A stretch of DNA of 64,000 nt from Siphonodentalium dalli (Eukaryota > Mollusca > Scaphopoda > Gadilida > Siphonodentaliidae): the NCBI GenBank assembly GCA_032622095.1, contig CP136067.1:181262556-181326555 (forward strand), given 5' to 3'. Positions 45,203-56,816 of this stretch are shown piece by piece (within the stretch, counting starts at the first letter, position 1; each line of letters begins with the position of its first letter). The notes beneath the pieces are model-generated. The model worked only from the letters and a program-made list of their open reading frames with translations. It searched no databases and was not told the origin of the DNA. The position numbers and the translations under genes are program-made.

Positions 45203-45218
45203 AAGGATTGTGTAAATG

Positions 45219-46114
45219 GTCATGAAGCTATATTCCTATTTAGTTTTAACGTGTGGTAACAACGCGAATACTTGGTTAGTCTTGGTTTTTGGATGCGAGT
45301 AGCATTTGATATAATATAATAAAGTATATAAGCCTTAAATTGAATGCCATATGTCGCTGATTTTAGCTTATAATAAAGCATGCTCCTTCAGACCTAAGTC
45401 CTGCCCGATACAGGCACATCGATGGGTAGAAACTAGAGTAGAAAGGAGGGTTCATACGGACATTGTACTGGTAGACTCTATATTATAAATGAATGTTCAT
45501 TGTTATAATAATTGAATTATGTCTGCACATATGTGTCTAGTCTAGTGAGGCGAAATCAGGGTTGCGGAGACGACATGACAAGTGAATTCTTGTCTGGATT
45601 CAAAAAGCTAAATTATGTAAATACGCCAAGAACCATGTCGCGATGTCTTAACTGGTTTTCATTAAGCTAATCAACAAAATTGATCTAAAATGAAACTATT
45701 TAGTTATAATAATTGTTCATAAATATATAAATACTTTTGTTGGTCATTATCACATAGGATTTCTTTGGAAGTTGTGAAGTAGCTAATTTTCTTTTCATCT
45801 CGCTTGTCCATTGCTGATTCAGCGCCTTTTTCTCGAAGTGTACGCGGTAAACAATTTCAATGACATGATATATTGTAAATTATGTGTGACGTCATATGTA
45901 TATATGCCCATTACATATACACGATCTCTATACCGATCCCATGTCAGCCACTGTCCACGGGGCCAGCATTTTCTGGTCTATTTTACTCTTATGACTATAA
46001 CAAAAGTGACAGCTTGACAGTATTGTTTTCATTATATTCGTTCATTTAACTGAAAAAAGCAACCTGCGGCATGTAATGTGCTTCAAATAATAAATTTTGG
46101 GCGTCCTTTTTCAG
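45219..46114. other. Intron 17A, nothing further
   Basis: Matches copy B closely. No exon or repeat seen beyond the retroposon. Confidence 0.45.
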
Positions 46115-46199
46115 GACTATGGGGCAGGATCTACACGTGGTCCAGTGAGCAGTCCTGTTGTAAAGGACTCGACTCCTTGTCCTGATATAGCATCCTTTA
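46115..46199 (+). CDS. Linker exon 18A
   Basis: The acceptor is TTTTTCAG/GAC and the donor TTTA/GTAAGT; phase in 0, out 1. It encodes DYGAGSTRGPVSSPVVKDST then PCPDIASF, a Ser/Pro/Gly-rich extracellular linker. It differs from copy B (57809-57893) by one base, giving Val in A and Ile in B. Confidence 0.74.
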
Positions 46200-46463
46200 G
46201 TAAGTATATTAAAATAGATTCAGGACATTTCATCCATCTTAACGTTTGTTATAATGAAAACGGTAATAAATGGAGTAAAATCTTCAATTTGATGATGTAT
46301 GTTGCACTTATTATCTCAACTTTCCTACAAATGAACTACTGTCTTCTGCATTATCAAAACACCCCTCCAATCAACAGTTGAACATTCCAATGTATACATT
46401 TTAACTGAATGTGTGAATCGTTTCACTAAAATAAAATGGTTAATTCTGACTTCATATTTTCAG

Positions 46464-46777
46464 CCGCTGAAAGTGCTACTTATCTCGGATGTTTCAACAA
46501 AGGTAGCAGGTATCCAGAATATTATGAGTTTAATGAGGCACCACTTCTTCTCTGGTACACGATGACGAGAGAAATCTGTGCAGAGCATTGCTTCCAGCGA
46601 GGATTTGCTTTCGCTGGCCTCAAAAATAAGAGAGTGTGTGCGTGCAACATCGACTATCCTCAATTCGGTGTAAATACCAACGATTGCAAAGACGTCTGCA
46701 GGGGAAACGCAGCGCAAACATGTGGCGGTGGCTGGGGCGTCGACGTCTTGTCGACGGGACTTATAGGTTTTAACTAG
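46464..46777 (+). CDS. Terminal exon 19A: WSC domain and stop
   Basis: The acceptor is ATTTTCAG/CCGC; phase in 1. It encodes ESATYLGCFNKGSRYPEYYE, then EICAEHCFQRGFAFAGLKNK, RVCACN, DCKDVCRGN and TCGGGWGVDVLST, ending GLIGFN and TAG. This has the order and eight cysteines of a WSC domain (YLGCF, C..HC, G(F/Y).(F/Y)AGL, CxC, C...C.GN, CGG). WSC is a putative carbohydrate-binding extracellular module. No transmembrane segment follows, so a secreted end is likely. Copy B has three amino-acid changes. Confidence 0.9.
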
Positions 46778-46845
46778 CTACACTTTGAAGAATACAGACT
46801 ATAATTTCAAAAGATTGTCTTAAATGGGTACTGTACGCCATTTTC

Positions 46846-46851
46846 AATAAA
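46846..46851 (+). promoter_or_regulatory. Candidate polyadenylation signal AATAAA for copy A
   Basis: AATAAA lies 69 bases after the stop of exon 19A, a normal distance for a short 3' UTR. The equivalent site in copy B is replaced by a TTAA element (58960-59347), so B would need another signal. There is no transcript evidence. Confidence 0.45.
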
Positions 46852-47371
46852 TTCCAGGCAATAACAACGGTCCAATATCGATAATATATAGAAAACTAAG
46901 TAATTTGAGTCGAAGTTGTATTCTGTAAACGTTCAGGTTAATAGGTTATCTTAAAATCAAAGTTAATAATATGATACAAATTTAGTTTATCGCTGGAACC
47001 ATAAATTAAAGTACGAATTTCCGTGTACAAGACGTAATCAAATTAATTGACGGATAGTGGATTGGGCAACATGATCGTGTAAAAAATATGTTGACACAGG
47101 GCGTAAACTCAAGCGACTCACTGACTAGTGAATATACAACAACGAAAATGGGTATATGGGACTAGTACGCATATAATATAACATTTATTTGATACATTAG
47201 CTTGTACAAAAATTACTCAACAACGACAATTTTTTTTTCGCATTCCGGCTAATCTGCCATCCGTAACATTACTTCGTGCTCAATAGACTTTCAAATAATT
47301 GAAATCTGGTTACCGTATTTACGACTCAGATAATATAGAAACCAATAACAACATTTGAGTGCAGTATCCCT
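46852..47371. other. Downstream of copy A terminal exon
   Basis: Non-coding; matches B, where a foldback element interrupts it at 59487. It has the unfilled site ATACAAATTT near 46975. Confidence 0.5.
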
Positions 47372-47605
47372 TTAACCCTTTCTATACGAAATACTCATTG
47401 ACGAGTACATGTACAACTTACGACCATGCATAGGTCATAAAATAGTTGCCACGTATGAATATGAATCATTCTGCTCTTGTATTTGTTTTGTTGTGTCTGT
47501 TGTTTGCTTTTATTGCCTGAGCACACATCCAAATGAGTAATAGACCGTTCATATGTGAACTTTTATAACTAAATGGGAGAATCCATTTAGTATAGAGAGA
47601 GTTAA
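47372..47605. mobile_element. TTAA element, family 'CCCTTTCTATAC' (copy A)
   Basis: TTAACCCTTTCTATACGAAA on the left and GGGAGAATCCATTTAGTATA..GAGTTAA on the right. In copy B the corresponding element (61564-61812) has another TTAA element at its left TTAA. Confidence 0.75.
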
Positions 47606-47754
47606 ACGTTTGTATTATTCATTATAAACATGAGATTTAAATATGAAATGAGAATGAAAGGCTCAATTGAGATTTGTGTAGGTCACGTGATCTGTTGTCG
47701 CGACCCCCATATGTCAGGTCAGGCACATCTTGAATTCAAATATTATAGTTATAT

Positions 47755-48036
47755 TTAAAGGTACTCAATCCGATCAGAGGGTCCCCATATCATCAAGATA
47801 CAACACCAACAACATTTCTTCAAAATGCGCTTTTGTTATCAGAATTGATTAATTGCAACAAAATATTGCTAACCACAGTAACACTGTGGTATAAAATTTC
47901 TCAAAACTTTTTATTTATCAACATTTTGTTCAATGAAATATGGCCGTATTATCATTAGGGTATTCACTAAATTTGGCTGTATTACCACTTGTTTTTAGAG
48001 TTATTCAACTTCGTCCGCAATTTTGACCGAGACCAT
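47755..48036. mobile_element. Truncated TTAA element, family 'GTACTCAATC' (copy A)
   Basis: Left end TTAAAGGTACTCAATCCGAT intact; the right part is lost at the duplication breakpoint after CCGAGACCAT. Confidence 0.75.
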
Positions 48037-48840
48037 TCAGCGTATTTAAGTTTCCAAAATTTTCCTAATCCCCGGTTATACATGTAGATCCCGTTGTTTT
48101 AGCATTTGTGTGGAACCCGTTGAATCCCAGGCCACACGTGCTCTTTTTGTGTTGGGCTTTTCCATTATGACGAAAATACACGAAGACTGGCATGGATGTA
48201 ATACATGTATGTAGTTTCCCATTTAATCGGTATAAGTTACATTGGGACTTCTGTCGACTTCAGACTGCTAGATTATCACTGGCATCTGGCGATACATGCA
48301 TTCATCATGGAATGATGAATCCGACAGTAATGATATAATATTTCAAAATATTTTCTATTCTCTTCTACAGGTTATGGGCATATATTGACAAATGCCAGTG
48401 ATGTGTCGAAATAAATAATTTATACTTTAACCCTTCCAATGCTGCATGGATTTTCAAATTCAGTTGTATGAAAGCATGCATGGGAATAGTCTATTCCACA
48501 CTGAGAGGCCCGGGTGTTCTGATAATATAACCAAGCCGTGTACATGAAAGTATACCAATATTAGGCAATGCGGTTTAGTTCTTTGCGATTCACAGTACAG
48601 TTGTGCTTGACAATTTAGCCCATGAACGCGGCTCAGCTATTTTACAATTCGGCTACGGAGATGTTTTTCATGCGGCTGGCGTTAGAGATAATATGGCTGG
48701 CGGCGGCTTGTGGCCAATGTGGCTGGCGGCGGCAGCGTGCGATGGTGGCTTCGGGCTCTAGTTGGAGTTTATTGGTTACCTGGTGACTGTCCACGCGTAG
48801 GCCTATTCGGATTCTACTATTTCCACAGAGGGGTTATCTC
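48037..48840. other. Unique spacer between the duplicated copies
   Basis: No gene seen. A GC-rich patch with ATGTGGCTGGCGGCGGC-like repeats occurs at about 48690-48745. Confidence 0.4.
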
Positions 48841-48844
48841 ATGA

Positions 48845-49055
48845 TGGAGATATTAATTTCGCTTAAGCGCAATAAGAATGAGGAGCTAGAGATGTAATTG
48901 CGCTTAGGTGCAATAAGAAATGTCTTATTTCGCAGTCCCTATAAGGAAAGTTCCAATTGAGCTTAAGCACAATAAGAGAAGATCTTCTAATTTCCGTTTA
49001 AGCGCATTAAGGAATATTCTTATTGCACTGAAGCGCAATTCCGTCTACAGTTCAT
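48845..49055. repeat. Scattered palindromic motif GCGCTTAAGCGCAATAAG
   Basis: Motifs such as TTTCGCTTAAGCGCAATAAG, ATTGCGCTTAGGTGCAATAA, TTGAGCTTAAGCACAATAAG and CTTATTGCACTGAAGCGCAA occur at least five times in about 200 bases. Each contains a near-palindrome around CTTAAG. Confidence 0.6.
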
Positions 49056-50473
49056 TCGGCAAAACAATCGCCTGACAGCAATAATTGTAAATCGGAATCA
49101 CGAAACCGCATATAATAAAAAGGAAACCTACTGCTTTTGACTGAACACATTATATCATTTGTGGGTACATGTACACGCAAATATAAATTTTCCAATCGGT
49201 ATTTGCTTGTACCCGTTCATGATAATTCTCGTTTTCAGTCATAGTTATCCCCTCGTATCATCGTTGATTATTTGCCCTGCTAATCGATATATATCGCACT
49301 GACCTATAGCTTTACGTTGCTCGACCAATTTCAAAGTAAAATGTGCGACTTCCGGCGCAAAACTGACGTAGGAAAGTTTTCAACGACGAATACTGATTAT
49401 ATCAGGAAAATGAAGACATTGATAACATTTGATAACATTATCCGAAAATGAACTGCATAAAGAGTCTGAATGCATGCCCCTTTAATGCTCTCGTCATCAC
49501 TTTGAAGACAAAAGCCAAGGGCGGCCATATGGAGACGTTTATCGCTAGAAAAACTGGACGTTTCTAGTCGAAATCTAAAGAGCATTGCTCGGGCGACAAT
49601 TGAACTTACTCGGGCGACAACGGAACATACAGGGCGGGAATCGGAGCGAAAACATAAATAACCTATTACCGCATTTTGCTGGCTTTTAAGGCAGCATAAT
49701 TATAGGGGAACATGTCCCGGTTGAAGGTAGAGGTAAATATGATATGTTATTAAAGTTGCATTATATCTGAGCTTTTAAGTTTTTCGGCTGGTAAATTTGA
49801 AATTTGCTCGGTCGACAAGCGGAAAAACTCACAACGGAATCGGAATTTGCCCGGGTTGAATGAGATTTCGAGGAGCGGATCCTCCACAGTGAGCTACACA
49901 ATGACACATAGGCTGTTAGAATCCAATCATAACGACATCACTTATATGGGATACCGTTTTCCCACCCCATCATAATTGTAAAAACATAGTAACTGCACGA
50001 GTACGGCTAAGCGTGGATCCAGTAGGTACACTGGGACCCAAAATATTTGCTGTTAACATCATTTTTCCTGAACAATACACATTAGGGTAAATGAAAATAC
50101 CCAAGAAATTAGAAATGTGGGGATGCACAAGTCCTACCAGCCCATGGATTATCATACAATGGACATATTCTTTTCTAGCTTGTCGCGCATAATACAATCC
50201 ACATAATCTGGTACATTCATGCAGGCAGTCTGCCAACACCGTGACCTATATGGCGCGGATCTACCCGAATTAATACAGGTAACATATCTACTTGGTATTA
50301 GTGCTAGTTGCACCACTTAGCCTCATTATCAACTACATATTTCTTGACTTTGCAAAAACACCCTGTGATCGGCCTTGAACTAAAACACTACCAAATAAGT
50401 GAACTATATTATATATGTGTGTGTGTGTTTTAAACCAGATATTTCACATGTCTATTTTAGGGATTATCTGTTT
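49056..50473. other. Non-coding spacer
   Basis: No recognised gene. The minus frame at 49970-50239 lacks family features. CTCGGGCGACAA-like motifs recur at 49590-49625 and 49807. Confidence 0.4.
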
Positions 50474-52061
50474 TACCTTACTCGTATTTAAATTCGCGTA
50501 GTACTATTTTTCGCTCAGTTTTGATTTCGCGCACTTTGAATTCGCGCTGCGTGGTGCGCGAATTCAAAGTGCGCGAAATCAAAACTGTATATTAAAGACC
50601 ACCACGACGATAATTAACATCGAGTAAATTGTAACTGCGTCACCATTTTGTCGATAAGATGAGTGGTTATACATGTGCTAAAAATAATCATTCTGACACT
50701 CATATAGTTATGGATATCAATGAAATGAACTGTAAAGAAGTACACGTAAAATACACGTAAAATACATGTAAAATACGTATATACGGCTGACTTGAGAGAG
50801 AAAATCAACATGTGGCTGCGAGTGTTTCAAATATTTGGGTTGACATATTTAACTCAGACGGTATGACCACGTTGTCACTCCATGGTGTGGATATGGAGAT
50901 ATGCTTTCGTGTCCCTTCGTACGGAAGTATGTATATTTCTTACAAGTATTGCAACATCTAACACTTTATACCATGATTTACATATGAATAATGTCGTTTA
51001 GAAGACATGTTCGCTTGTCAATATAATTAGGGGATAACAGTGTGGTGTTTTGTGGTTTCGGAAAGGTACATGGCGAATATACTGTGGCAAATTTAATTAA
51101 TAGGCGACGGCGGATCCGGAGCCCATTAACGGGTATTTGCCACAGTATATTCGCCATGTACCTTTCCGAAATCACAAAACACAACACTGTTATCCCCATT
51201 CTAATGCTCTTCGAACTTAAAAACGTTATTTAGACAAACAAATGCCTCGTAATTATCAACGAAATGTGCGGCCATAGAAAACACTCAGCCAATTCACGAC
51301 TTTTTATTTTAAATTTAATGCGCTAGATAAAATATAGTCCCTCAATTACCATCGCTCTTATTGTTAAAAATGCTGATAAACATGAAAATTGCCACCTCAA
51401 ATAGAAATAAATATGCACAACAATTAGTTTCTGCATGTATACCTGATGTCTTTTTCAGATGGTTACCACTTACAAATTGCGGTTTTGATTTTACCGCGAA
51501 CTTGAAGTTGAATTGAAACAATGGGAGATTGTTTACTCAATGCGATGTATTTCACGCCGTGTCTGTCGCGGTTTCATGTCAAGAAATTTGGTCAAATGAT
51601 ATCGTGACACTGACAATGGTGGGATATAACGGTGTGGTGTTTTGTATTTTCTTAAAGTACATGTATACAGCGCAAGTGTACTGCGCAAGGGTGACGTCAT
51701 GGAGTGAAACGGAACAGTGAGCGGGGCTGGATTGGGCATGGCCGAGATTAGGAATTCAGCTAACGGCAATATTGGCGCGTAGGAATATCTAACATTGAAG
51801 CGATGAACCGGACTATACATTGCGACCGGTTATTGAACGAATAAACGCAAATATGTGGTGTTTCCGGGGGTATATTGGCCTAAGTGCATTAAAATTGTAT
51901 ATATTCAGTCCAACCGCCTTTACATGTAATTCAATAAAGCTGATTTCCCCTGTGATTTGGTATAAACTCAGGAGTCGTACTATTTTTCGCTCAGTTTTAA
52001 ATTCGCGCACCCATCGGTGCGCGAAAAATAGTACTGCGCGAATTTAAATACGAGTAAGGTA
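50474..52061. mobile_element. 1.6-kb inverted-repeat element, ends TACCTTACTCG
   Basis: TACCTTACTCGTATTTAAAT then TCGCGTAGTACTATTTTTCG at the left is mirrored by the right end ATTTAAATACGAGTAAGGTA. Each end also has its own subterminal hairpin (50516-50587 and 51973-52034, sharing ACTATTTTTCGCTCAGTTTT). The interior holds a long hairpin at 51030-51197. No transposase frame is seen. Confidence 0.72.
51030..51197. repeat. 168-bp hairpin with 63-nt arms
   Basis: GGGGATAACAGTGTGGTGTT.. pairs with ..AACACTGTTATCCCC, through GGTACATGGCGAATATACTG / CAGTATATTCGCCATGTACC, with few mismatches. A related half copy lies at 51615-51665. Confidence 0.8.
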
Positions 52062-52550
52062 GTCACATTTTAAGCAGGCATGTTAAGCCGACTGCGTCGC
52101 ATAGTACAGAGCGAATACATGACAATAAATGCCGATGTTAATGGCGATAATTGGTTTGTTTTTCTTGTATGGAATTTTCTTGATTGCTTGTAAATATTAA
52201 TTTCGCACTCATTATTATATCATATTTATATCAAATACAGTGTGTATATATGTAATGTATGGTTTTATTGAGATAAAACAAATTCAACTTTGCCGATTAC
52301 GCGTTGGTCGTAATGTGGTGCAAGCTCGGTGTTATTGGTGTAAATATAGAGGCTATCTGTATAGTGTTTGTGAGTGATACCAAACATTATATCATTCGTG
52401 GCAGAGACAAATATTTATGTATACATTTATATAAACATTTTTTAATCACCTTCAAGCGATGCACCAAACCAACAGTTGATTTCGGTCCACTTACTCAGTC
52501 CTACTTCACTGCCCACCAAAATAGAAACATATAGTTCCCATAGTAATGAG

Positions 52551-52935
52551 GGTGGCAAATACTGAATATCAGTTAACGTAGGGGGTGAATACTGAATACC
52601 AGTTAACGTAGGGGTGAATAATGAATGCCAGTTAACAGAGGGTATGAATACTGAATAGTAGTTAACAGAGTGGTGAATACTGCATACCAGTTAACAAAGG
52701 GGGTGGATACTGAATACCAGTTAAAATAGGGGTGAATACTGAACACCAGTTAACATAACATGTGGTTGAATAATCAATAGTTAACAAAGGGGTGAATACT
52801 GATTACCAGTTAACATATGGGTGAATACTGAATACCAGTTGACATGGGGTGAATACTGAACACCAGTTAACATAACAGATGGGTGAATACTCAATAGTTA
52901 ACAGAGGGGTGAATACTGAATACCAGTTAACATGA
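52551..52935. repeat. Tandem array of GGGTGAATACTGAATACCAG
   Basis: About thirteen units of 24-30 bases: GGTGAATACTGAATACCAGT plus TAACA(N)1-6. Units vary in length and sequence. It is related to 17540-18000. Confidence 0.85.
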
Positions 52936-53248
52936 TTTAAACATATTTTATTGTATATCAATTATATACATGGGGATTGGGACACAAGTTTTGTCAACTT
53001 AGTGACGCCCCTCTCCCGCACAAAAGGTATAACATAACATTTAAACAAGATGGCAGGATGAAATTGTGAATGTTTAAGCAGGGAAACAGATGTGAATATT
53101 TGTACAGAGTGTGCTATGAGTGGAGTTTTATTGTGTCCAGTTTTTACCCTCACGTTGTCATAAGTTGTGTCTAAAAAGGCCGGGCATTTAAATTTTTAAT
53201 TGTTTTCAATGACAGGTTGACATAACAGAGAAAAATATAGGATCGAAG
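52936..53248. other. Short spacer, nothing recognised
   Basis: AT-rich, no supported feature. Confidence 0.4.
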
Positions 53249-53710
53249 TTACCCAAAACGTTTAGTTGCATTAATGTAGGACTGTGTAATATGAAATAGC
53301 AATATATTTCTTCTGTGGTCATTTTCAGAGATTCCACAGAGAAGATGCTTAATATTTTCTATATGAAAGTTATTTGTTTCAAGTTTGTGGTAAAATATTC
53401 TTCTCTGATTGGTGAACAATGGACAGTGGAAGAAGAAATGACTAGCATCCTCCTTCGGAAAACCACATTGACAATTAGGACTATCAGCTATGTGATTATT
53501 TTGCATGTCACTCTTTAAGTCGCTACAATAGTTTCGGAGTTTACAATGGTTGACACTAACATTCCGATGACCTGTTCTATAAAGTGGATAGGGTTTTGGA
53601 GCAGGGGCGATTATGTTTAGGTGAGTGGTATGAAGTGCATTGAACAAAATGTTGAAGCTTTCTAAAGTTATAATAGATGTACAATCAACACTGTGGATGT
53701 TGGAGGTCAT
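53249..53710 (-). pseudogene. LINE C-terminal fragment
   Basis: The minus frame reads FNILFNALHTTHLNI, GHRNVSVNHCKLRNYCSDLK, then CQCGFPKEDASHFFFHCPLF and RRIFYHKL. The CxC..EDASHFFFHC segment is the C-terminal zinc motif of LINE proteins. The left boundary of the segmental duplication falls inside this fragment at FNALHT. It is a truncated relic. Confidence 0.75.
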
Positions 53711-54289
53711 ATGATGTTGGAGGTCATATGATAAGTAATTTATTGTGGATGTTGGAGGTCATATGATAAGTAATTTATTGATATCATTATATTACATGCA
53801 ATTATTAGAATAAAATCTTCACATTTTCAAAACAGATTTTCACCTCTATTGTTATGAACTATAAAAATGTGTCTATTATATAGTGTTCATTAATAAACCT
53901 GGATTCAATGGTAAATGGGTTAATTAATCAATACCAAAATCTATAAAGATGAAGAGTATGTTAAGAAAAACCTTGGTAAGAAATATGAGGTAAATCAGCA
54001 GAAAAGTATTTGACTTATTTAATCGATGTGAAAGGGTTAATTATTTCCAAACTGATCAACAAATCCATACCAAAAACTATCAGGTGAGGCATGTGTCATA
54101 AACTTGCATATAAATGGAAAGTTTTAATCATTTCTAAACCGATCAACCGACCGGTGTGTCATCATAAACATGCACATAAAATTTGAACAGGATCCGATAA
54201 AAAATACTTGAGTAATCGTGTCGGATAGCAAGTATCTACGGACAGACGGACGGACAAACGACGGATGGTTGATCGGACGTCGGCATTAT

Positions 54290-55200
54290 GTGTACCATAC
54301 GTGTTATGGGTACACTTAAAAACACAACCACAGCTCTGGCTTTATTGCACAGTACTGTTCTGAGATTTAATGTGAGGCTTGCATAAGCGATTACTTTGTC
54401 TTCTCCATTCTTCAGTTGGGACAAAACAGCGCCGATCGCAGAATAACTTGCATCAGTGGCCATCCAATATAAAATATGTTTATGTAAGGTAAAGCGAAAT
54501 AGCAGGTGAAATAAGACAAGCTTTTAAATCTGTAAAAGTGGCTTGAGATTCTGAATTCCAGTGAAACTGTTCTTTGTTTATTTGGTAAATGAAGAAGCTA
54601 GTTCTGCAAAATCAGTGATAAACAGAGTGTAGTATCCTGCAAATCCAAGAAAACTTCTGACATCCTTCTCTGACTTAGGAACAGGCCATTCCTGTACCGC
54701 AAGCATTTTTCTAAGTACCACATGTCATCTCTTTATCATACACGACATGATCAATAGATTTAATTTCACGATGAAACAGGTGACACTTTGTTGGTTTCAC
54801 AATGCATCATCTAAGTAGCACATGCATTTTTTTCCACTCAAGCTTTTGTAAAACTTTCTCCATTAAGCGCTCGAAACTTTCTACATTAAGCGCTTAAACC
54901 AAATGGCATAACTTTAAATTATTTTAATCCACGATGAGAACCTGAATGCTGTTTAATTTATCACATTCTTCAACTGGAATTTGCCAATATATACTTGCCA
55001 AATCGAGCATACAAAACCATTATTGTCCTGATAAGTTATTTAGAGTTTCATCTAATCTGTGAAATGGATGTGCATTTTTAGCAACTTTATAATTTAATTT
55101 ACCACAGTCTATACAAAATCTGGGTGTATTATCATATTTAAGAGCTTGGCGAAGACCAAGCATTATCACTGGTCTCAATGATTTACTCATTGAGCATATT
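54290..55200 (-). pseudogene. Ty3/gypsy pol relic (copy B)
   Basis: The paralogue of 40985-41900, with MATDASYSAIGAVLSQLKNG and the same broken RT text, plus independent small changes. Confidence 0.8.
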
Positions 55201-56765
55201 ATCTATTTCAGTATAATATTGTTTTCATGGGTGTGTTAATCTGAGAAAAATATATACTGAAACAGATATCCAGTTAGCAATCGGTCACTTTTGGCAACTG
55301 ATTGAAGTAAGGTCAACCGGTTAAACGCTATGTAATATACACACGCGATACCAACGACAACAGCTAACGTAATCAGGTCCTTAATCAGTGCGAGACTGCT
55401 ACCAGTTGATTTTAAATACGTATATTTTATCCATTGCCACAAACTTTATCACTTAAGGAGGTATATGGTCGAAATTAAATGTATTCAAAGTTAGAATCGG
55501 GTGCGAGATCAAAAGTCTTTCATGAATTGAAAGTTACGTTGTCTGGCTTTGGTGGCTCAAATGATGTCTTCGATGTTCAAACGTCCGGGGAAACATGTGC
55601 ACTGAGTCGTTGGCAAAGATGAATGAAATCGTTTACAGTACGGCCTTATCATTTAACAACTGCCTTCAGTCGCTAGATAATTATGGTATCATCAACTTGA
55701 ACTCGCATCGAAGTGGTGTTTCCATGCAGTCAAACTCATTTGCAGCCTATACATACAATGGCAAAGTTCTCAGCATTTTATATTTTATTGTTTTTTTTTA
55801 ATAATATGGCGTCTGTTTTAATTGTCATTTATTATTTTCTAATTTAAATTCATGAAACTTTACATTTGTATTGACTGTCGTAAGTCATCCATATAGATAT
55901 AATATAATAACCCAGTCCCATATATGACCCACTTGTAATAACCCAGTCCCATATACGACCCACAGATCACTAGAATGACAATAAAAAGCTGCCGCGATTT
56001 GAATGTACAACAATTTATATAAACCAACATTGTTCCATAAAGAAACTACAATATACAAACAGGTAAATTATGACACGTCTATTTATAACACTCTGAGTTT
56101 TAGTTAACTCTGTCATGTCAATACATTGCTTTACTGGATTATTAGCGTTCACGTTTTGTGATTCACATTCGTGTAATACAAGCTTTTTCTGTATAAGCAA
56201 TCAGTCAGTTCGCCATACAGTTAATTGACCAGATTATGTCGAGATATTTGCACATATTGTAGTGTAAACATTGAGTGTAATGTCTACAGTTGAAAATAGC
56301 GGATATCCAGTTAAGCTCCGGCTACAAAAATAGGTCAACAGTTTCAGCACTAGCCTGTTGATTGTAATTCAACAATTCATTCCGAGTGTAAATTCAAACT
56401 GCGCACCAAATAGAAAAAACCTGAAAGGCTTATATACCAAGAGAATGGGAAATCCCCAAGTCTGCCCAGCAATGCACGAGAGGGAGCCTACCGGAGACCG
56501 TTTTAAACGGCCGATCAACCAGAATCGAGATCACAACCGGACAATACAGAACAAACCACGTGAAATATTTTCACCATTTTATCGACAATGCATGGAAATG
56601 ACGGACGCAAAATATGATGAGACTCTCATGAGAGTCAAATTTGGAAAAACTTTACAAAATTATAAACCACTATACAGGTGAAAACTGTTTGACCTGTTTT
56701 CCAAAATCCAACTAGTTTAAAACTAGATCAACCCCTGACAGTTCAGTTACTTATGTACTTTTCAG
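55201..56765. other. Duplicated intron sequence (B) without the 1.16-kb segment
   Basis: Collinear with 41890-44609 except that 43012-44169 is absent at about 56312. No coding exon. Confidence 0.5.
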
Positions 56766-56816
56766 GCTGGAGAACAACTGTCGAATCCAACAGAGTGCTT
56801 CAGCTCATCGATAGAG
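56766..56816 (+). CDS. Linker exon 17B (duplicate)
   Basis: Identical in sequence to exon 17A with intact acceptor (TTTTCAG) and donor (GTAAGA), phase 0. It could be joined to exon 16 in place of 17A by skipping the A cassette, or belong to a separate downstream transcript. No upstream CEMIP core exons are repeated with it. Confidence 0.6.

Larger units (their letters stand above)
2440..46777 (+). other. Host gene: CEMIP/CEMIP2-like protein with C-terminal WSC domain (3' portion, 19 exons)
   Basis: This gene model was assembled by reading GT/AG boundaries. Nineteen segments join with matching phases (2622 coding bases after a split first codon) to give 873 residues and a TAG stop. In order the protein shows a GVDMRGEVG/SRNI block, a right-handed beta-helix region with IHFSMC, IHHSF and FWISHPNN blocks, WLRGAG, FIGESDN and GDYLRIGFCYP blocks, and a WSC domain. 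The first part lines up along its length with the second half of vertebrate CEMIP/CEMIP2, proteins implicated in extracellular hyaluronan binding and breakdown. The N-terminal half (signal or anchor, G8 domain) would be upstream. Whether this member acts on hyaluronan is inference. The WSC tail is not part of vertebrate CEMIP. The gene carries no frameshift in the window. Confidence 0.85.
40224..48036. repeat. Segmental duplication, copy A
   Basis: Near-collinear with 53625-62250 at high identity by eye. It starts inside a LINE-tail relic (GGTATGAAGTGCATTGAAC, tandemly tripled here) and ends inside a TTAA element at CCGAGACCAT. It carries the Ty3/gypsy pol relic, exons 17A-19A and downstream sequence. 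Segments present only in A are 43012-44169 and the 435-bp retroposon at 44768. Confidence 0.9.

Noticed and set aside
49970-50239. 89-codon minus frame with several Cys and His
   Set aside because: No recognisable spacing of a metal-binding family, and part of it resembles repeat DNA.
52551-52935. Repeat-spacer pattern as a CRISPR array
   Set aside because: Spacers are only 1-6 bases and the units are degenerate.
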